Origin: Desulfarculus baarsii DSM 2075
GTDB taxonomy: Bacteria > Desulfobacterota > Desulfarculia > Desulfarculales > Desulfarculaceae
Length of the DNA stretch: 64,000 bases
NCBI RefSeq assembly: GCF_000143965.1
Contig: NC_014365.1
Location: 2,755,501-2,819,500, forward strand
Direction of reading: 5' to 3'
The notes beneath the pieces were generated by a model. It was not told the origin of the DNA, searched no databases, and saw only the letters and a program-made list of their open reading frames with translations. Each line of letters begins with the position of its first letter. The first letter of the stretch is position 1. Below are positions 14,639 through 24,465 of the stretch, piece by piece. Position numbers and translations under genes: made by a program.

Positions 14639-17505
14639 GCCAGTTGCCTCTTGGCCAGTTGGTAAAACAGGCCCTGGCGGCCCATCAGTTCGTCAAAAGA
14701 GCCGCTTTCGACCACCTTGCCGGCGTCGATGACGACGATGCGGTCGGCGCGCTGCACGGTGCTGAGGCGGTGGGCGATGACGATGCGCGTGGCCCGCAGG
14801 CCTTCCAGGCTGCTGGTGACCACGGCCTGGGTCTGGTTGTCGAGGGCGCTGGTGGCCTCGTCGAGCAAAACGATGCGCGGCTTTTTGACGATGGCCCTGG
14901 CGATGAGCAGACGTTGGGCCTGGCCGCCCGAAAGCGTGCCCGAGCCCTCGCTGATCACCGTGTGCATGCCCATGGGCATGGCCTTGATGTCGGCGTCCAG
15001 GCCGGCCATTTTGGCCGCCTGCCAGGCCTCGTCCTCGCCCAGGTTGGAGGCGCCGACGATGTTGGACAAGATGTCGCCGGGGGTGAGCCTGCCGTTTTGC
15101 AGCACCACGCCGATCTGCCGCCGCACGGCCTGCTTGTCCAGGTCGGCCAGGTCTTGGCCGTCGTAATAGACCGCCCCCGAAGTCGGCTGCTCAAAGCCCA
15201 ACAGCATGCGCGCCAGGGTGGATTTGCCCGAGCCGCTGGGGCCGACCAGGGCCACGAACTGGCCGGGCTCGATGACGACGCTGACGTCGTTTAAGATCAA
15301 CGGCCCTTCGGGGTCGTAGCGAAAGCTCAGGCGGCTGATCTCCACCGCGCCGCGCAGCGGGCCGGGGTCGGAGGTCTTGTCGTCGAACTCGGGCATGGCG
15401 CGCAGGATCGGCTTGGCCCGGTTGTAGAGGGGGATGATCTGCAAAACCGACATGAAACTGGTGGTCATCGAGAGCATGGCCGAGAGAAAGCCGCCAAAGG
15501 CCGAGGAAAAGGCCATGTAGTCGCCGGTGGAGAGCCTGTGGCCGTGGAAGACCATCCAATAGAAAACCAGCCCCGTGCCCAAGATGGGCAGGCCCGCGTT
15601 GAAGGTGGCCAGGATGTTGCGGATCTGGCGCGCCTTGTAGGCCAGTTCCTTCTGTTCGGCGAACAGCGCGGTCCAAGAGTCGAAGGCCCGCTCCTCGACG
15701 CCGGCCACCCGCAGTTTGTCCACCCCGCCGATCAACTGCAAGACCAGGCCCGATATGCGGCCCTCCAGGTCGGTCATGGGCCGCTGGTATTTCAGCTCCC
15801 ACCAGCCCAGCACGGCCGTGATCACGATGGCCAACAGCACCACGCCGCTGACGATGAAAGCCAGGGCCCAATCGTAATAGAACAGCAAAAAAAAGCTGAA
15901 CAGCGAAAACACGCCGGTGAGCACGGAGTTGAGGATGGTGTCGGAGAGGATGCGGCGCATGGCGCTGACGCCGTTGGCCCGGTTGGCCAGGTCGCCGGCG
16001 GTGTAGCCCCGGAAAAACGGCGCGGGCAAGGCCAGGAGCCTATCCCAGAGGGCGCTCTGCACCTCCGAGTCCATGCGGCCCTCCACGCGCAGCAGGGCCA
16101 GGCCGCGGGTGACGTGCAGCATGGTCGTCACCACGGCCACCACCATCAGGGCGACCGTCATCTGGGCCAGTTGAAAACGTTCGGCGCTGGGGATGATCGA
16201 GTCGAAGACCAACCCCGTGGCGATGGGCGAGATCAGGCCCAAGAGGCCACCGCAGACGCCCACGCCAAAGACCATCCAGGCGTCGCCGGACAGGCCCCGC
16301 GCGCCGAACTTGAAGGCGCTCCACCAGGTCAGCTCCTTGAGCGGGAAGGGCCGGTACATGCTCAGGGCCGTCGGGCCCATGGCCTTGGCCTCGGCCTCGT
16401 CGACGATGACGCTGCGCCTGTTGGTCGGGTCGAAAAGCTTGTGGCGCTTGGGCGAGAGGGGCACCACCGCCAGCGGCCGGCCGTCATCCTGGGCAAAGGC
16501 GATGAAAGCGCCGCTGTCGCGTTCCCACCAGCGGCCGGAGAGGCTGACCGGCCGCAGGCGCACCCGCGAGGCGCGGGCCAGGCGATTGAGGGCCTCGGCC
16601 GGCTCCAGGCCGCGCAGGGGCTCGCCGGTCGCGCGCAGGCTGACGCCCAGGTGATCGGCCACCACCCGGCAGGCGGCCAGCAACGGATCGCCGGCGGCCA
16701 CGCCGAAGGCCTCGTCGGCCGCGCCCTGGAGCACCCGGCCCAGGCGGCCAAAGGCCTGGTTCATCGTCGCGGCGGACTGTTGCTGATCGTGGCGCATCCG
16801 CTCGCGCCGCGCGGATCGCTCGCGCTCCTCCAACTCGGCCAGGCGGGCCAGGGCCAGGCCGTGGAAGGCGTCCAGCGGCTCCAGGCCGGGATATTCCTCG
16901 GCCATCCGGCTGGTGGACAAACCTCGAGCCACGGCCGGCCCGTCCAGGGCCAGCCAGACGCCGGGGGCCAGCGGCGCGGGCAACGGGCCCAGCGCCTGGC
17001 CCAGCAAACGGCCGCCGCCCTCGGCCAGCCGCGCCCAGACCAATGCCCGGCCGGCCATGACCTCCGTCGCCGCGGCCAGCTCCAGCCGCGCGCCAGGCTC
17101 CAGAAGCGTCGCTTGGCGCGGCGGCGGCTCCGGGGCGCAACCGGCCTGAAGGCCGGCCACCCAGTCGTCGATCAGCGCGGCGGCGGCCAGATCCTCGCCG
17201 CCGCCGAAAAGCCCTGGCCGCGCCAGGCCCAGCAACTTTGTCCCCGGCATGCCCACGGCGACCATGGTCACCTCCCGGCACTGCTCGGGCCCCAGGCCAA
17301 AGACCGCCTGACCCTGGCCGCACCGCCACAGGTGGCGGCGCGGCGCGGCGGGCTGTCCGCCTTCCAGGCGCATGGCGAAAACGTCCAGCGCGCCCTCCAG
17401 CACCAACCAGGCCAGCGGTCCCTGATCCAGCCGAACCGGCTGATTGGCCCCGACCGTGAGCGTCTGGCCTTTCTGGACGAAATATGCCAAGGTTTCCGGC
17501 GTCAT
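14635..17505 (-). CDS. NHLM-type bacteriocin ABC exporter, ATP-binding/permease subunit 2
   Basis: This 956-aa protein is much longer than an ordinary ABC half-transporter. An N-terminal region of about 400 residues without a peptidase (cyclic-nucleotide-domain-like start, FVQKGQTLTVGANQPV) precedes six transmembrane helices and a nucleotide-binding domain with Walker A GPSGSGKST, signature TLSGGQ and Walker B IVLLDEATSAL. This matches the NHLM_micro_ABC2 family that partners the C39 exporter in Nif11/NHLP peptide systems. The start lies one base after the stop of the C39 exporter, and both are on the - strand. Confidence 0.87.
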   Translation of the reverse strand: MTPETLAYFVQKGQTLTVGANQPVRLDQGPLAWLVLEGALDVFAMRLEGGQPAAPRRHLWRCGQGQAVFGLGPEQCREVTMVAVGMPGTKLLGLARPGLFGGGEDLAAAALIDDWVAGLQAGCAPEPPPRQATLLEPGARLELAAATEVMAGRALVWARLAEGGGRLLGQALGPLPAPLAPGVWLALDGPAVARGLSTSRMAEEYPGLEPLDAFHGLALARLAELEERERSARRERMRHDQQQSAATMNQAFGRLGRVLQGAADEAFGVAAGDPLLAACRVVADHLGVSLRATGEPLRGLEPAEALNRLARASRVRLRPVSLSGRWWERDSGAFIAFAQDDGRPLAVVPLSPKRHKLFDPTNRRSVIVDEAEAKAMGPTALSMYRPFPLKELTWWSAFKFGARGLSGDAWMVFGVGVCGGLLGLISPIATGLVFDSIIPSAERFQLAQMTVALMVVAVVTTMLHVTRGLALLRVEGRMDSEVQSALWDRLLALPAPFFRGYTAGDLANRANGVSAMRRILSDTILNSVLTGVFSLFSFFLLFYYDWALAFIVSGVVLLAIVITAVLGWWELKYQRPMTDLEGRISGLVLQLIGGVDKLRVAGVEERAFDSWTALFAEQKELAYKARQIRNILATFNAGLPILGTGLVFYWMVFHGHRLSTGDYMAFSSAFGGFLSAMLSMTTSFMSVLQIIPLYNRAKPILRAMPEFDDKTSDPGPLRGAVEISRLSFRYDPEGPLILNDVSVVIEPGQFVALVGPSGSGKSTLARMLLGFEQPTSGAVYYDGQDLADLDKQAVRRQIGVVLQNGRLTPGDILSNIVGASNLGEDEAWQAAKMAGLDADIKAMPMGMHTVISEGSGTLSGGQAQRLLIARAIVKKPRIVLLDEATSALDNQTQAVVTSSLEGLRATRIVIAHRLSTVQRADRIVVIDAGKVVESGSFDELMGRQGLFYQLAKRQLA

Positions 17506-17506
17506 T

Positions 17507-19657
17507 TCACTCCGCCTGAATCAGCCTGGCGTAGGGCCCCTGGGCGTCGGCGATCAGCTCCTCGTGACGGCCGCGCTGGACGACCTTGCCCCGCTCGAGG
17601 ACGATGATCTCGTCGCAGTCGCGGATGGTGCTGAGCCGATGGGCCACAATCAGGCAAGTGCAGCCCCGGCGACGCAGATTGTCGTCGATGCCCCGCTCGC
17701 TGAGCGGGTCCAGGGCGCTGGTGGCCTCGTCGAGCACCAGGATGCTGGGTTCGTTGGCCAGGGTGCGGGCTATCTCCAGGCGCTGGCGCTGGCCGCCGCT
17801 GAAATTGACCCCGCCCTCCTCCACCACGCTGTCGTAACCGCCGGCGCGGGCCATGATCTCGTCGTGGATCATGGCGTCCTTGGCCGCTTGGACCACCGCG
17901 CGCTCGGAGGCCTGATCGTCCCACAAGGTCAGGTTTTGGCGCACCGTGCCGTTGAATAGCATGATCGACTGGTCGACCATGGCCAGGGAGTTGACGATCA
18001 ACCGCCGCGGCAGGTTTTGGCGGGGTTGGCCGTCCAACAGCACCTGGCCCGACCACGGCTCCAGCAGGCCGCAGGCCAGCTTGGCGATGGTCGATTTGCC
18101 CGAGCCCGAACCGCCGACCAGGGCCGTCCGAGCCCCGGGCCGCAGGGCGAAGCTCAGCTTGTCGATCAACGGCTCGGCCAGGGGGCTGTAGCCGAAACGG
18201 ATATCGCGAAACTCCAGGTAGCCGGCCAGCTTGCCCGCCTCGGCCGTGGCCGGGGCCCGCTCGGCCCAGGCCTCGTCCTGGGGATAGCGCAGCACATCGT
18301 CCAGGCGGCGCATGTCGCCGTCGATCTCCTGCAACGTGCCGCCCAGGCTGACCAGGGCGTTGAGCGGGGCCAAAAACAGGCCCATGATCATCTGGAAGGC
18401 CAGCAGCATGCCCATGGTCAGCTCGCCCTCCATGATCGACAGCGCGCCCAGGCCCAGCACCATCACGTTGCCCATGCTGTTGAGCAGGGCCGGGCCCTCG
18501 GAGAGCAGCAGGTTGTAGACGCCGAAGCGCTGCTGGGTGTTGATGGTCTTGGCGAAATAGCCCGACCAGCGGGCGAAAAAGTCGGACTCGGAGCCGCCGG
18601 CCTTGAGGGTCTCGATGGTCTGCAGGCCGTTCATCGACACGCCCATCAGCCGGCCCAGGTCTTGCAGATAGCGCAGGTTCAAATCCTTGCGCCGCCGCGA
18701 GACGTACTTCAGCAAGGCCAGGTTGCCCAGGCCCAGGCAGACGACCATCAATGTCAGCGGCGTGTCGTATTGCAGCATCAGCAAGGCGTAGAAGACCAGG
18801 CTGATCAGCCCCAGGATATTGGTGGCCAACTGGCCCGAAAGCAGTTGAGCCACCTTGTCGTTGATGCCCACCCGATAGGCGATGTCGCCGGCGAAGCGCA
18901 TGGAAAAAAACTTGGAGGGCAGCTTGAGCGCGTGCAACAAAAAGCCGCCCGAGCTGACCAGCGACATCTTGGTCTCCAGGCGCAGGAGCGCCTGCTGTTG
19001 CAGCCAGCTCAGCCAGCACTTGATGATGATAGTCAGGCCCATGGCCACCAGCAGCGGCTTGACCCAGTAAGCCAGGCCGGCCACGAGGTATTGATCGACA
19101 AAGACCTTGGAAAAAGTCGGCGCCAACAGCCCCGGCGTCACCAAGGCCAGCCCGCAGATCACCGCGAAGCCAAGCGCCGGCTTGGCCCAGCGCAGCCGTT
19201 GGCCCAGCGCGCGATAGATGGTGTGGGGGTGGCCGCCCTTTTTGAACTGGGCCGTGAGCTTGAACGACAGGGCCACGCCGCTGTATTGACGTCGGAACTC
19301 CTCCAGCGAAACGCTGCGCGGGCCCATGGCCGGGTCGTTGAGGAAGACCTTGTCCTTGCCAAAACCCTCGACCACCAGAAAATGGTTGTAGTTCCAGAAA
19401 ACGATCAGCGGCAGATCGTGTCCGGCCAAATCGTCGACCTCGGCGCGGTAGCCCTGGGCCTCCAGGCCATAGGCGCGGGCGGCGCGCACTAGGTTGCCGG
19501 CCTTGCTGCCATCGCGGGAGACGCCGCAGGCCTCGCGCAGTTCCTCCAGGGGCAGATAAAGGCCGAAATAGCCCAGGACCATGGCCAGGGCGGCCGCCCC
19601 GCACTCCACCGCCTCCATCTGCAAGACCGTGGGCGTATGCGCTCTGGCCTTGGTCAT
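17507..19657 (-). CDS. NHLM-type C39 peptidase / ABC exporter (PCAT)
   Basis: This 716-aa protein combines protease and exporter. The N-terminal C39 peptidase domain keeps Cys (MEAVECGAAALAM), His (NYNHFLVV) and Asp (LNDPAMG) of the catalytic site. The transmembrane region spans roughly residues 160-440, and the ATPase has GGSGSGKST, NFSGGQRQR and ILVLDEATSALD. Such peptidases cut leaders after a double glycine while exporting the core, which fits the VAGGG of the precursor at 386-721. It sits between the HlyD-like adaptor and the second ABC subunit. Confidence 0.92.
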   Translation of the reverse strand: MTKARAHTPTVLQMEAVECGAAALAMVLGYFGLYLPLEELREACGVSRDGSKAGNLVRAARAYGLEAQGYRAEVDDLAGHDLPLIVFWNYNHFLVVEGFGKDKVFLNDPAMGPRSVSLEEFRRQYSGVALSFKLTAQFKKGGHPHTIYRALGQRLRWAKPALGFAVICGLALVTPGLLAPTFSKVFVDQYLVAGLAYWVKPLLVAMGLTIIIKCWLSWLQQQALLRLETKMSLVSSGGFLLHALKLPSKFFSMRFAGDIAYRVGINDKVAQLLSGQLATNILGLISLVFYALLMLQYDTPLTLMVVCLGLGNLALLKYVSRRRKDLNLRYLQDLGRLMGVSMNGLQTIETLKAGGSESDFFARWSGYFAKTINTQQRFGVYNLLLSEGPALLNSMGNVMVLGLGALSIMEGELTMGMLLAFQMIMGLFLAPLNALVSLGGTLQEIDGDMRRLDDVLRYPQDEAWAERAPATAEAGKLAGYLEFRDIRFGYSPLAEPLIDKLSFALRPGARTALVGGSGSGKSTIAKLACGLLEPWSGQVLLDGQPRQNLPRRLIVNSLAMVDQSIMLFNGTVRQNLTLWDDQASERAVVQAAKDAMIHDEIMARAGGYDSVVEEGGVNFSGGQRQRLEIARTLANEPSILVLDEATSALDPLSERGIDDNLRRRGCTCLIVAHRLSTIRDCDEIIVLERGKVVQRGRHEELIADAQGPYARLIQAE

Positions 19658-19684
19658 CTCGGGTCTATCGCCTCCGCCTCGGGC

Positions 19685-20935
19685 CTAGAGCCCCAAGAGG
19701 CTCTTGAAATAGGGTATGACCAGTTGGATCGGTGGTTGTTCATCGACCACCACCTGGACCGTGCAGACTGTCCCGCTGTAGATTTTTTGCGGCGGGCCCT
19801 TTTTGGACGACCACTTGTAGCCGCTGTATGTCCCGCCGTCGCGCTCGAAGGCGGCGTAGACGGTTATCGGCGCGCCTGCCTTGGAGAATTCGCTCACCAA
19901 CTCCTGGTTTTGCAGCACGGCCATCATGCCCTGGTCGGTGGCCGGAAAGGGGCTGACGTCGGTGACGCGGCCGATCATGTAGCCGTATTCGTCACGCTTG
20001 ACCGTCGATGGGGTTGTCTCGATGGTCATGCCTTTTTTGATGCGCTTGCCCTGGGCGGCCGGGGCGTAGGCCACCGTCACCAGATCCTTGTCCAGCCGCT
20101 CGACGCTGAACAGGGGCGTGCCCACATCCACCTCGGCGCCCACGCGGGCCTTGAGCTCCAGCACGCGGCCGGCGTATTGGCTGATCACCCGTGAACGCAG
20201 GCTCAGGTCGCTCTCCAGCAGCTCCAGCCGACCCCGCGATTGCAAGACGCTCAAGTCGCTCTGGGCCAGGTCGCGCTCCTGCTGGTCCTGAAACTTCAGA
20301 TAGCCTTCTTCCAGATCCTTCAGGTCGACCATGTGCTGACGCTTTTGTTCCTTGGCGCTCATGACCTGGCTTTTGGTGTCCATCAGGGTCTGGCTGGTGA
20401 TCAGGCCCTGATCCAGCAGCTTTTGCTGGTCGCCGACCCGTTTTTCCAGCCAGTTGAGGCGCACGTCGATATCGTCCATGGCCGCGCGCAAATTTTTGCG
20501 TTGCTCGGTGAGCAACTGCTGCTGGAGCTTGTCCTGTTTTTCGTAGAACGCGCCCAGTGTTTGGCGCTGTTTGGTCAACTGGCCCAGTTCCTGGCGGGCG
20601 CTGACGATCTGCGCCTGGAGGCTGGGTTGGAACAGCTCGGCCACCACCTGGCCCTGGGCGACCATGTCGCCGGAGCCAACCTTTATGGCCGACACCTGCC
20701 CCTGGCCCAGGCTGACCACGTCCAAGACGCCGCCGGGCCTGATCAGCATGCCCACGCCATCGACCTTGGTCGGGATGCGGCCCAGGACGCTCCAGACGAT
20801 GGCCGCCAGCAACACCAGGCACAGCGCGCCAAGGGCTATCCAGCCGCCGGGGCGGGTCACCTGCAAGAGTTGATCGAGCTGCTCGGGCGAGGAGATGGCG
20901 CGGGGGGCCTTGTTTTTGGCGGTGCTATCGTTCAC
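19685..20935 (-). CDS. HlyD-family periplasmic adaptor of the NHLM exporter
   Basis: This 416-aa membrane-fusion protein has one N-terminal transmembrane helix (WIALGALCLVLLAAIVW) followed by a lipoyl-like half-motif (VDGVGMLIRPGGVLDV), a long Gln/Lys/Leu-rich coiled coil (about 100-230) and the second half plus beta-barrel (GRVLELKARVGAEVDVG). It should link the inner-membrane ABC exporter to the outer-membrane TolC-like protein. The GTG start overlaps the stop of the TolC gene (GTGA). Confidence 0.87.
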   Translation of the reverse strand: MNDSTAKNKAPRAISSPEQLDQLLQVTRPGGWIALGALCLVLLAAIVWSVLGRIPTKVDGVGMLIRPGGVLDVVSLGQGQVSAIKVGSGDMVAQGQVVAELFQPSLQAQIVSARQELGQLTKQRQTLGAFYEKQDKLQQQLLTEQRKNLRAAMDDIDVRLNWLEKRVGDQQKLLDQGLITSQTLMDTKSQVMSAKEQKRQHMVDLKDLEEGYLKFQDQQERDLAQSDLSVLQSRGRLELLESDLSLRSRVISQYAGRVLELKARVGAEVDVGTPLFSVERLDKDLVTVAYAPAAQGKRIKKGMTIETTPSTVKRDEYGYMIGRVTDVSPFPATDQGMMAVLQNQELVSEFSKAGAPITVYAAFERDGGTYSGYKWSSKKGPPQKIYSGTVCTVQVVVDEQPPIQLVIPYFKSLLGL

Positions 20936-22515
20936 CGGCTGCCGTCCGCTTGGGGTGGGGTGGTGATCGAACCGACGCTGAAGCGCGCGGCGGTGGGATC
21001 GCCGGTGATCAGCGTGCCTGTTTCATAGCGTATGCGCGCCACCGCCGTGGCCAGGCGCTGCCGGGCGTCGGCCTCGTTGAGCAGGGCGCTGGTCAACTGA
21101 TCTTCCACTTGTATCACGGCAAGGATGGTCGAGGTGCCCAATTTCAGTTTCAGGCGCTCATCCTGCACGGCTCGTTGATAGCTGGCCACCGCCTCCCTGG
21201 CCAGGCGGACCTGCTGGGCGCTGGCGCGCAGCTCGCGCACGGCCGAGGCCACGCCCAACAAAACCTGCCGCTGGGTGTCGGTCAGCACTATCTTGGATTG
21301 TTGCAGCGCGGCCCTGCTGGCCGCCACCTGGCCCCGCGCGGCGGTGTTGGCCGGCGGAAACTCCAGGTTCAACGAACCAACGGCGTTGAGGCCGTAGACG
21401 CCGTCGCCCAATGAACGATAATAAGAACTATAGGCTTCGTCCTCGGAAAGGCCGCTGTAGCCGGCGCTGAGGGTCAGGTTCAACTTGGGCTTGAGGCCGT
21501 CCAGGGCGGCGACCAGCGTTTCGTTGGCCGATTTTTCCTTCAATTTTGCCGATTTGAGATCGGCCCGGTTGGCCAGGGCCATCTGTTTGAATTTTTCCGT
21601 GGCCAGGCCGCCGGCGATGGATTCCACGTCGGCCTGGTAGGGAAAATCGTCCACGGCCACCGGGCCGTCAAAGCCTTGGTCACCCAGCCCCAGGCTGTTG
21701 GCCAGGGCTTCCTGGGCCGAGCTGAGGTCGGAGGCCGCCGAGAGGCGTTGGGCCGATTTCAGGTCCAGGTTGGCCCGCAGGTTGGTGATCTCGCTGCGGG
21801 GCAGTTGGTCGGCCTCCACCAGGGCCGTCGATTCCTCCAGCAGCTTGGCCGCGCGCTGTTCCGAGTCGGCGTAGACGGTGACGATGGTCTGGTACTCCAG
21901 CAGGCTCCAATAGTCGGCCACCGCCGTGTAGACGTTGGCGGCCGCCGCCTGTAGATAGTCTTGCCGCACGCCCTCCAGTTGATATTGGGCGGCTCGCTCC
22001 TGGGCCCCCACGGCCCGTTCGCCCAGGCCCTGCAACAATGGCACGATCACCGCGAAGTTGACCGAGGCCTGGCTGGCCGGCAGTTCGGGGTAATCCAGCG
22101 TGTCGTGCATGCGCGAGACCGTGACGTTTGGTTGCAGGGTCAGGCCGCTGCGCAGGAGTTTTTGCGCGCCGAGTTGAAACGAGGTGGTGTTGGTGGTCTG
22201 GAAGGTGCGGCCATAGGCCTGGCGATAAAGCTGGGCCAGGGGCGTGAAGACATGGCCCTGGGAGATGTTGGAGCTGAGCGTCAGGTCGAAGGCGCCGCGG
22301 GTGATGTCCAGCGAGCCCTGGCTGGCGGCCACGTCCTGCTGGGCCAGGCTGATGTTGGCGTTGTTGGCCAGGGTCAGGCGCACGGCCTCGACCAGGGCCA
22401 GGGGGCGGGCCGAGGATGGTTGGGCGGCCCTGGCCGGCGGGCCGACGGTCAGCAAGGCCACGGCCAAGGCCAATGGCCAGACCAATCCGCCCTTGTCGCC
22501 GCCAAACCAACCCAT
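20932..22515 (-). CDS. TolC-family outer-membrane efflux channel
   Basis: This 527-aa protein has a signal peptide (LVWPLALAVALLTVGPPARA) and two long alpha-helical hairpin repeats typical of TolC channels (ALVEAVRLTLANNANISLAQQ in the first; RADLKSAKLKEKSANETLVAA and VQDERLKLKLGTST in the second). The start at ATG 22515 is chosen because GGAG lies eight bases upstream and a normal signal peptide follows; upstream in-frame ATGs would add a charged extension. It is the first gene of the - strand export operon TolC-HlyD-C39 ABC-ABC2-methyltransferase-acyltransferase. Confidence 0.85.
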   Translation of the reverse strand: MGWFGGDKGGLVWPLALAVALLTVGPPARAAQPSSARPLALVEAVRLTLANNANISLAQQDVAASQGSLDITRGAFDLTLSSNISQGHVFTPLAQLYRQAYGRTFQTTNTTSFQLGAQKLLRSGLTLQPNVTVSRMHDTLDYPELPASQASVNFAVIVPLLQGLGERAVGAQERAAQYQLEGVRQDYLQAAAANVYTAVADYWSLLEYQTIVTVYADSEQRAAKLLEESTALVEADQLPRSEITNLRANLDLKSAQRLSAASDLSSAQEALANSLGLGDQGFDGPVAVDDFPYQADVESIAGGLATEKFKQMALANRADLKSAKLKEKSANETLVAALDGLKPKLNLTLSAGYSGLSEDEAYSSYYRSLGDGVYGLNAVGSLNLEFPPANTAARGQVAASRAALQQSKIVLTDTQRQVLLGVASAVRELRASAQQVRLAREAVASYQRAVQDERLKLKLGTSTILAVIQVEDQLTSALLNEADARQRLATAVARIRYETGTLITGDPTAARFSVGSITTPPQADGSR

Positions 22516-22641
22516 GCCGTCACTCCAGCCCGCAAAATTAATCAAACCGCGCCCTTTCACACCGGCGCGCTCATGATTCATGGTAGCCAAAGAGACGGGC
22601 AAAGTACAATTTTGTTTGCGCGACCGGCGGCCCGCGACGCG

Positions 22642-22670
22642 AAAAGGCGGGCCCCGTCTCGGAGCCCGCC
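22642..22670 (-). terminator. Rho-independent terminator after the acyl-CoA synthetase gene
   Basis: Read on the - strand, GGCGGGCTCC, a GAGAC loop and GGGGCCCGCC form a 10-bp stem (one wobble pair) followed by TTTT. It lies between the acyl-CoA synthetase stop (22693) and the TolC start (22515). This separates the metabolic transcript from the export operon, so the export operon probably has its own promoter within 22516-22641. Confidence 0.75.
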
Positions 22671-22692
22671 CGCGGAGCCATCGTGGCCCAGG

Positions 22693-24327
22693 CTATTGCT
22701 TGCGCAGCTCCCGCCGCAGGATCTTGCCGCTGATGGTCTTGGGCAGCTCCTCGCGGTATTCGATCAGGCGCGGATACTTGTAGGGCGCGGTGGTGTTCTT
22801 CACGTAGTCCTGAATCTCCTTGGTCAGCGCCTCGGAGGCTTCATAGCCCTTGACCAGCACGACAAAGGCCTTGATGACCATGCCGCGCACGCCCTCGGGA
22901 TCGGGCGCGCCGACCACGGCGCACTCGGCCACGGCCGGGTGTTCCTGCAGGGCCGACTCCACCTCGAAGGGCCCCACGCGGTAGCCCGAGCTCTTGATGA
23001 TGTCGTCGCCGCGACCAACGAACCAGAAGTAGCCCTCCTCGTCGCGGTAGGCGCGGTCGCCGGTGTAATAGTAATCGCCCTTGAAAGAGCCGGCCATGGC
23101 GTCGTCGTCGAGCCAATATTCCATCATCAGGCCCGGCGGGCGCTGGTCGCCCAGGTACATGGCGATGTGACCCTCGTCGCCCGGGGCCAGCTCCACGCCG
23201 TTTTCATCGACCACGCGCACGTCGTGCCCCGGGGTGGGCTTGCCGACGCTGCCATACTTCAACGGCATGAAGGGGTAGTTGGAGAGGATGCACACCGTTT
23301 CGGTCTGGCCGTAGAAGTCGTAGATGTCCAGGCCCGTGCCCTCGCGCCAGGCCTTGATCACCTCGGGGTTCATGGGTTCGCCGGCGCTCATGCAGTGGCG
23401 CAGGGTGAAGTCGTAGGCCTTCAAATCCTGCTGGATGAGCATGCGATAGACCGTGGGCGGGGCGCAGAAGGTCGTCACGCCGTAGCGCTCCAGGGCCCTG
23501 AGCGTGTTCTCGGGGTTGAAGCGGCCCAGGCTCTTGCGCTGGACAATGGCCGCGCCCACGATCATCTGGCCGAAGAGCTTGCCCCAGGCGGCCTTGGCCC
23601 AGCCCGTCTCCGAGACGGTCCAGTGCAGGTCGGTGGGTTGCAGGGATTGGGCGTAACGGGCGGTGACCTCGTGGCCCATGGGGTAGGCGTGGCTGTGGCG
23701 GACCATCTTGGGCTGGCCGGTGGTGCCGCTGGTGAAGTAAAGCATCAACGGGTCGGCGGTGACCACCTCGCCCAGGACGCCGCGCTCCAGCTTGGCCTTG
23801 GCCGCGGCCATCTGGGCGTCGTAGGCGTACCAACCGGGGGTCTTGCCGTCGACGACCATCTTGTGCTTGAGCGTGGGGCACTCGCGGGCCACCTCGTCGA
23901 CGCGGGCCACGTGGTCCAGGTCGGTGATGACCATCACCGCCTCGGCCCGGTTGACGCGGTAGCTGATGTCCTTGGCCGTCAGCAGCACCGTGCCCGGCAT
24001 GGGCACCACGCCCAGCTTGAACATGGCGATCATGGCCACGTACCACTGGGGAATGCTGTGCAGGATGATCAAGACCCGGTCGCCCTTTTTCAGGCCCAGG
24101 TCGACAAGCACGTTGGCGAAGCGGTCGGACAGGCGGCTCAGCTCGAAAAAGCTCATGTATTCGGCTTGTTCGCCATCCTCGCTGAGGGATAGAAGGGCCA
24201 GTTTGGTGCGGTCGGCGGCCCATTTGTCCACCACGTCGAAGCCGAAATTGTATTTTTCGGGAACGTTCCAGTGGAATCCGTTGTAGAGCTGTTCATATGC
24301 TGCCGTTTTGCTGGTGTCGAATTGCAC
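22693..24327 (-). CDS. Acyl-CoA synthetase (AMP-forming, medium-chain/acetyl type)
   Basis: This 544-aa ANL-superfamily enzyme activates a carboxylic acid with ATP and CoA. Visible motifs are the P-loop YFTSGTTGQPKMVRHSH, the acyl-binding YGQTET, the hinge YYYTGDRAYRDEEGYFWFVGRGDD, and the catalytic Lys in LPKTISGKILRR near the C-terminus. The GTG start at 24327 has GGAGG six bases upstream; a longer in-frame start lacks such a site. Its neighbour is a SatP-type acetate transporter, so acetate or another short acid is a likely substrate. Substrate chain length cannot be read with confidence. Confidence 0.87.
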   Translation of the reverse strand: MQFDTSKTAAYEQLYNGFHWNVPEKYNFGFDVVDKWAADRTKLALLSLSEDGEQAEYMSFFELSRLSDRFANVLVDLGLKKGDRVLIILHSIPQWYVAMIAMFKLGVVPMPGTVLLTAKDISYRVNRAEAVMVITDLDHVARVDEVARECPTLKHKMVVDGKTPGWYAYDAQMAAAKAKLERGVLGEVVTADPLMLYFTSGTTGQPKMVRHSHAYPMGHEVTARYAQSLQPTDLHWTVSETGWAKAAWGKLFGQMIVGAAIVQRKSLGRFNPENTLRALERYGVTTFCAPPTVYRMLIQQDLKAYDFTLRHCMSAGEPMNPEVIKAWREGTGLDIYDFYGQTETVCILSNYPFMPLKYGSVGKPTPGHDVRVVDENGVELAPGDEGHIAMYLGDQRPPGLMMEYWLDDDAMAGSFKGDYYYTGDRAYRDEEGYFWFVGRGDDIIKSSGYRVGPFEVESALQEHPAVAECAVVGAPDPEGVRGMVIKAFVVLVKGYEASEALTKEIQDYVKNTTAPYKYPRLIEYREELPKTISGKILRRELRKQ

Positions 24328-24465
24328 TTCAAGCCTCCATGACCGCCGCGGGCCTGTGCGGCGGGGAAAAAGTGTAGGCTCGTGGGGAGCCGTTGGCGGC
24401 TCGCCGTGACATCGCGCCGGCCGTTGACCACGCACGGCGCCGATTCAAAAACCCAGGCGCCTACG

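Noticed and set aside
386..22515. Lanthipeptide or thiopeptide-type cluster
   Set aside because: No LanB, LanC, LanM or YcaO-like gene is visible, so Thr dehydration by these routes is not supported despite the Thr-rich core.
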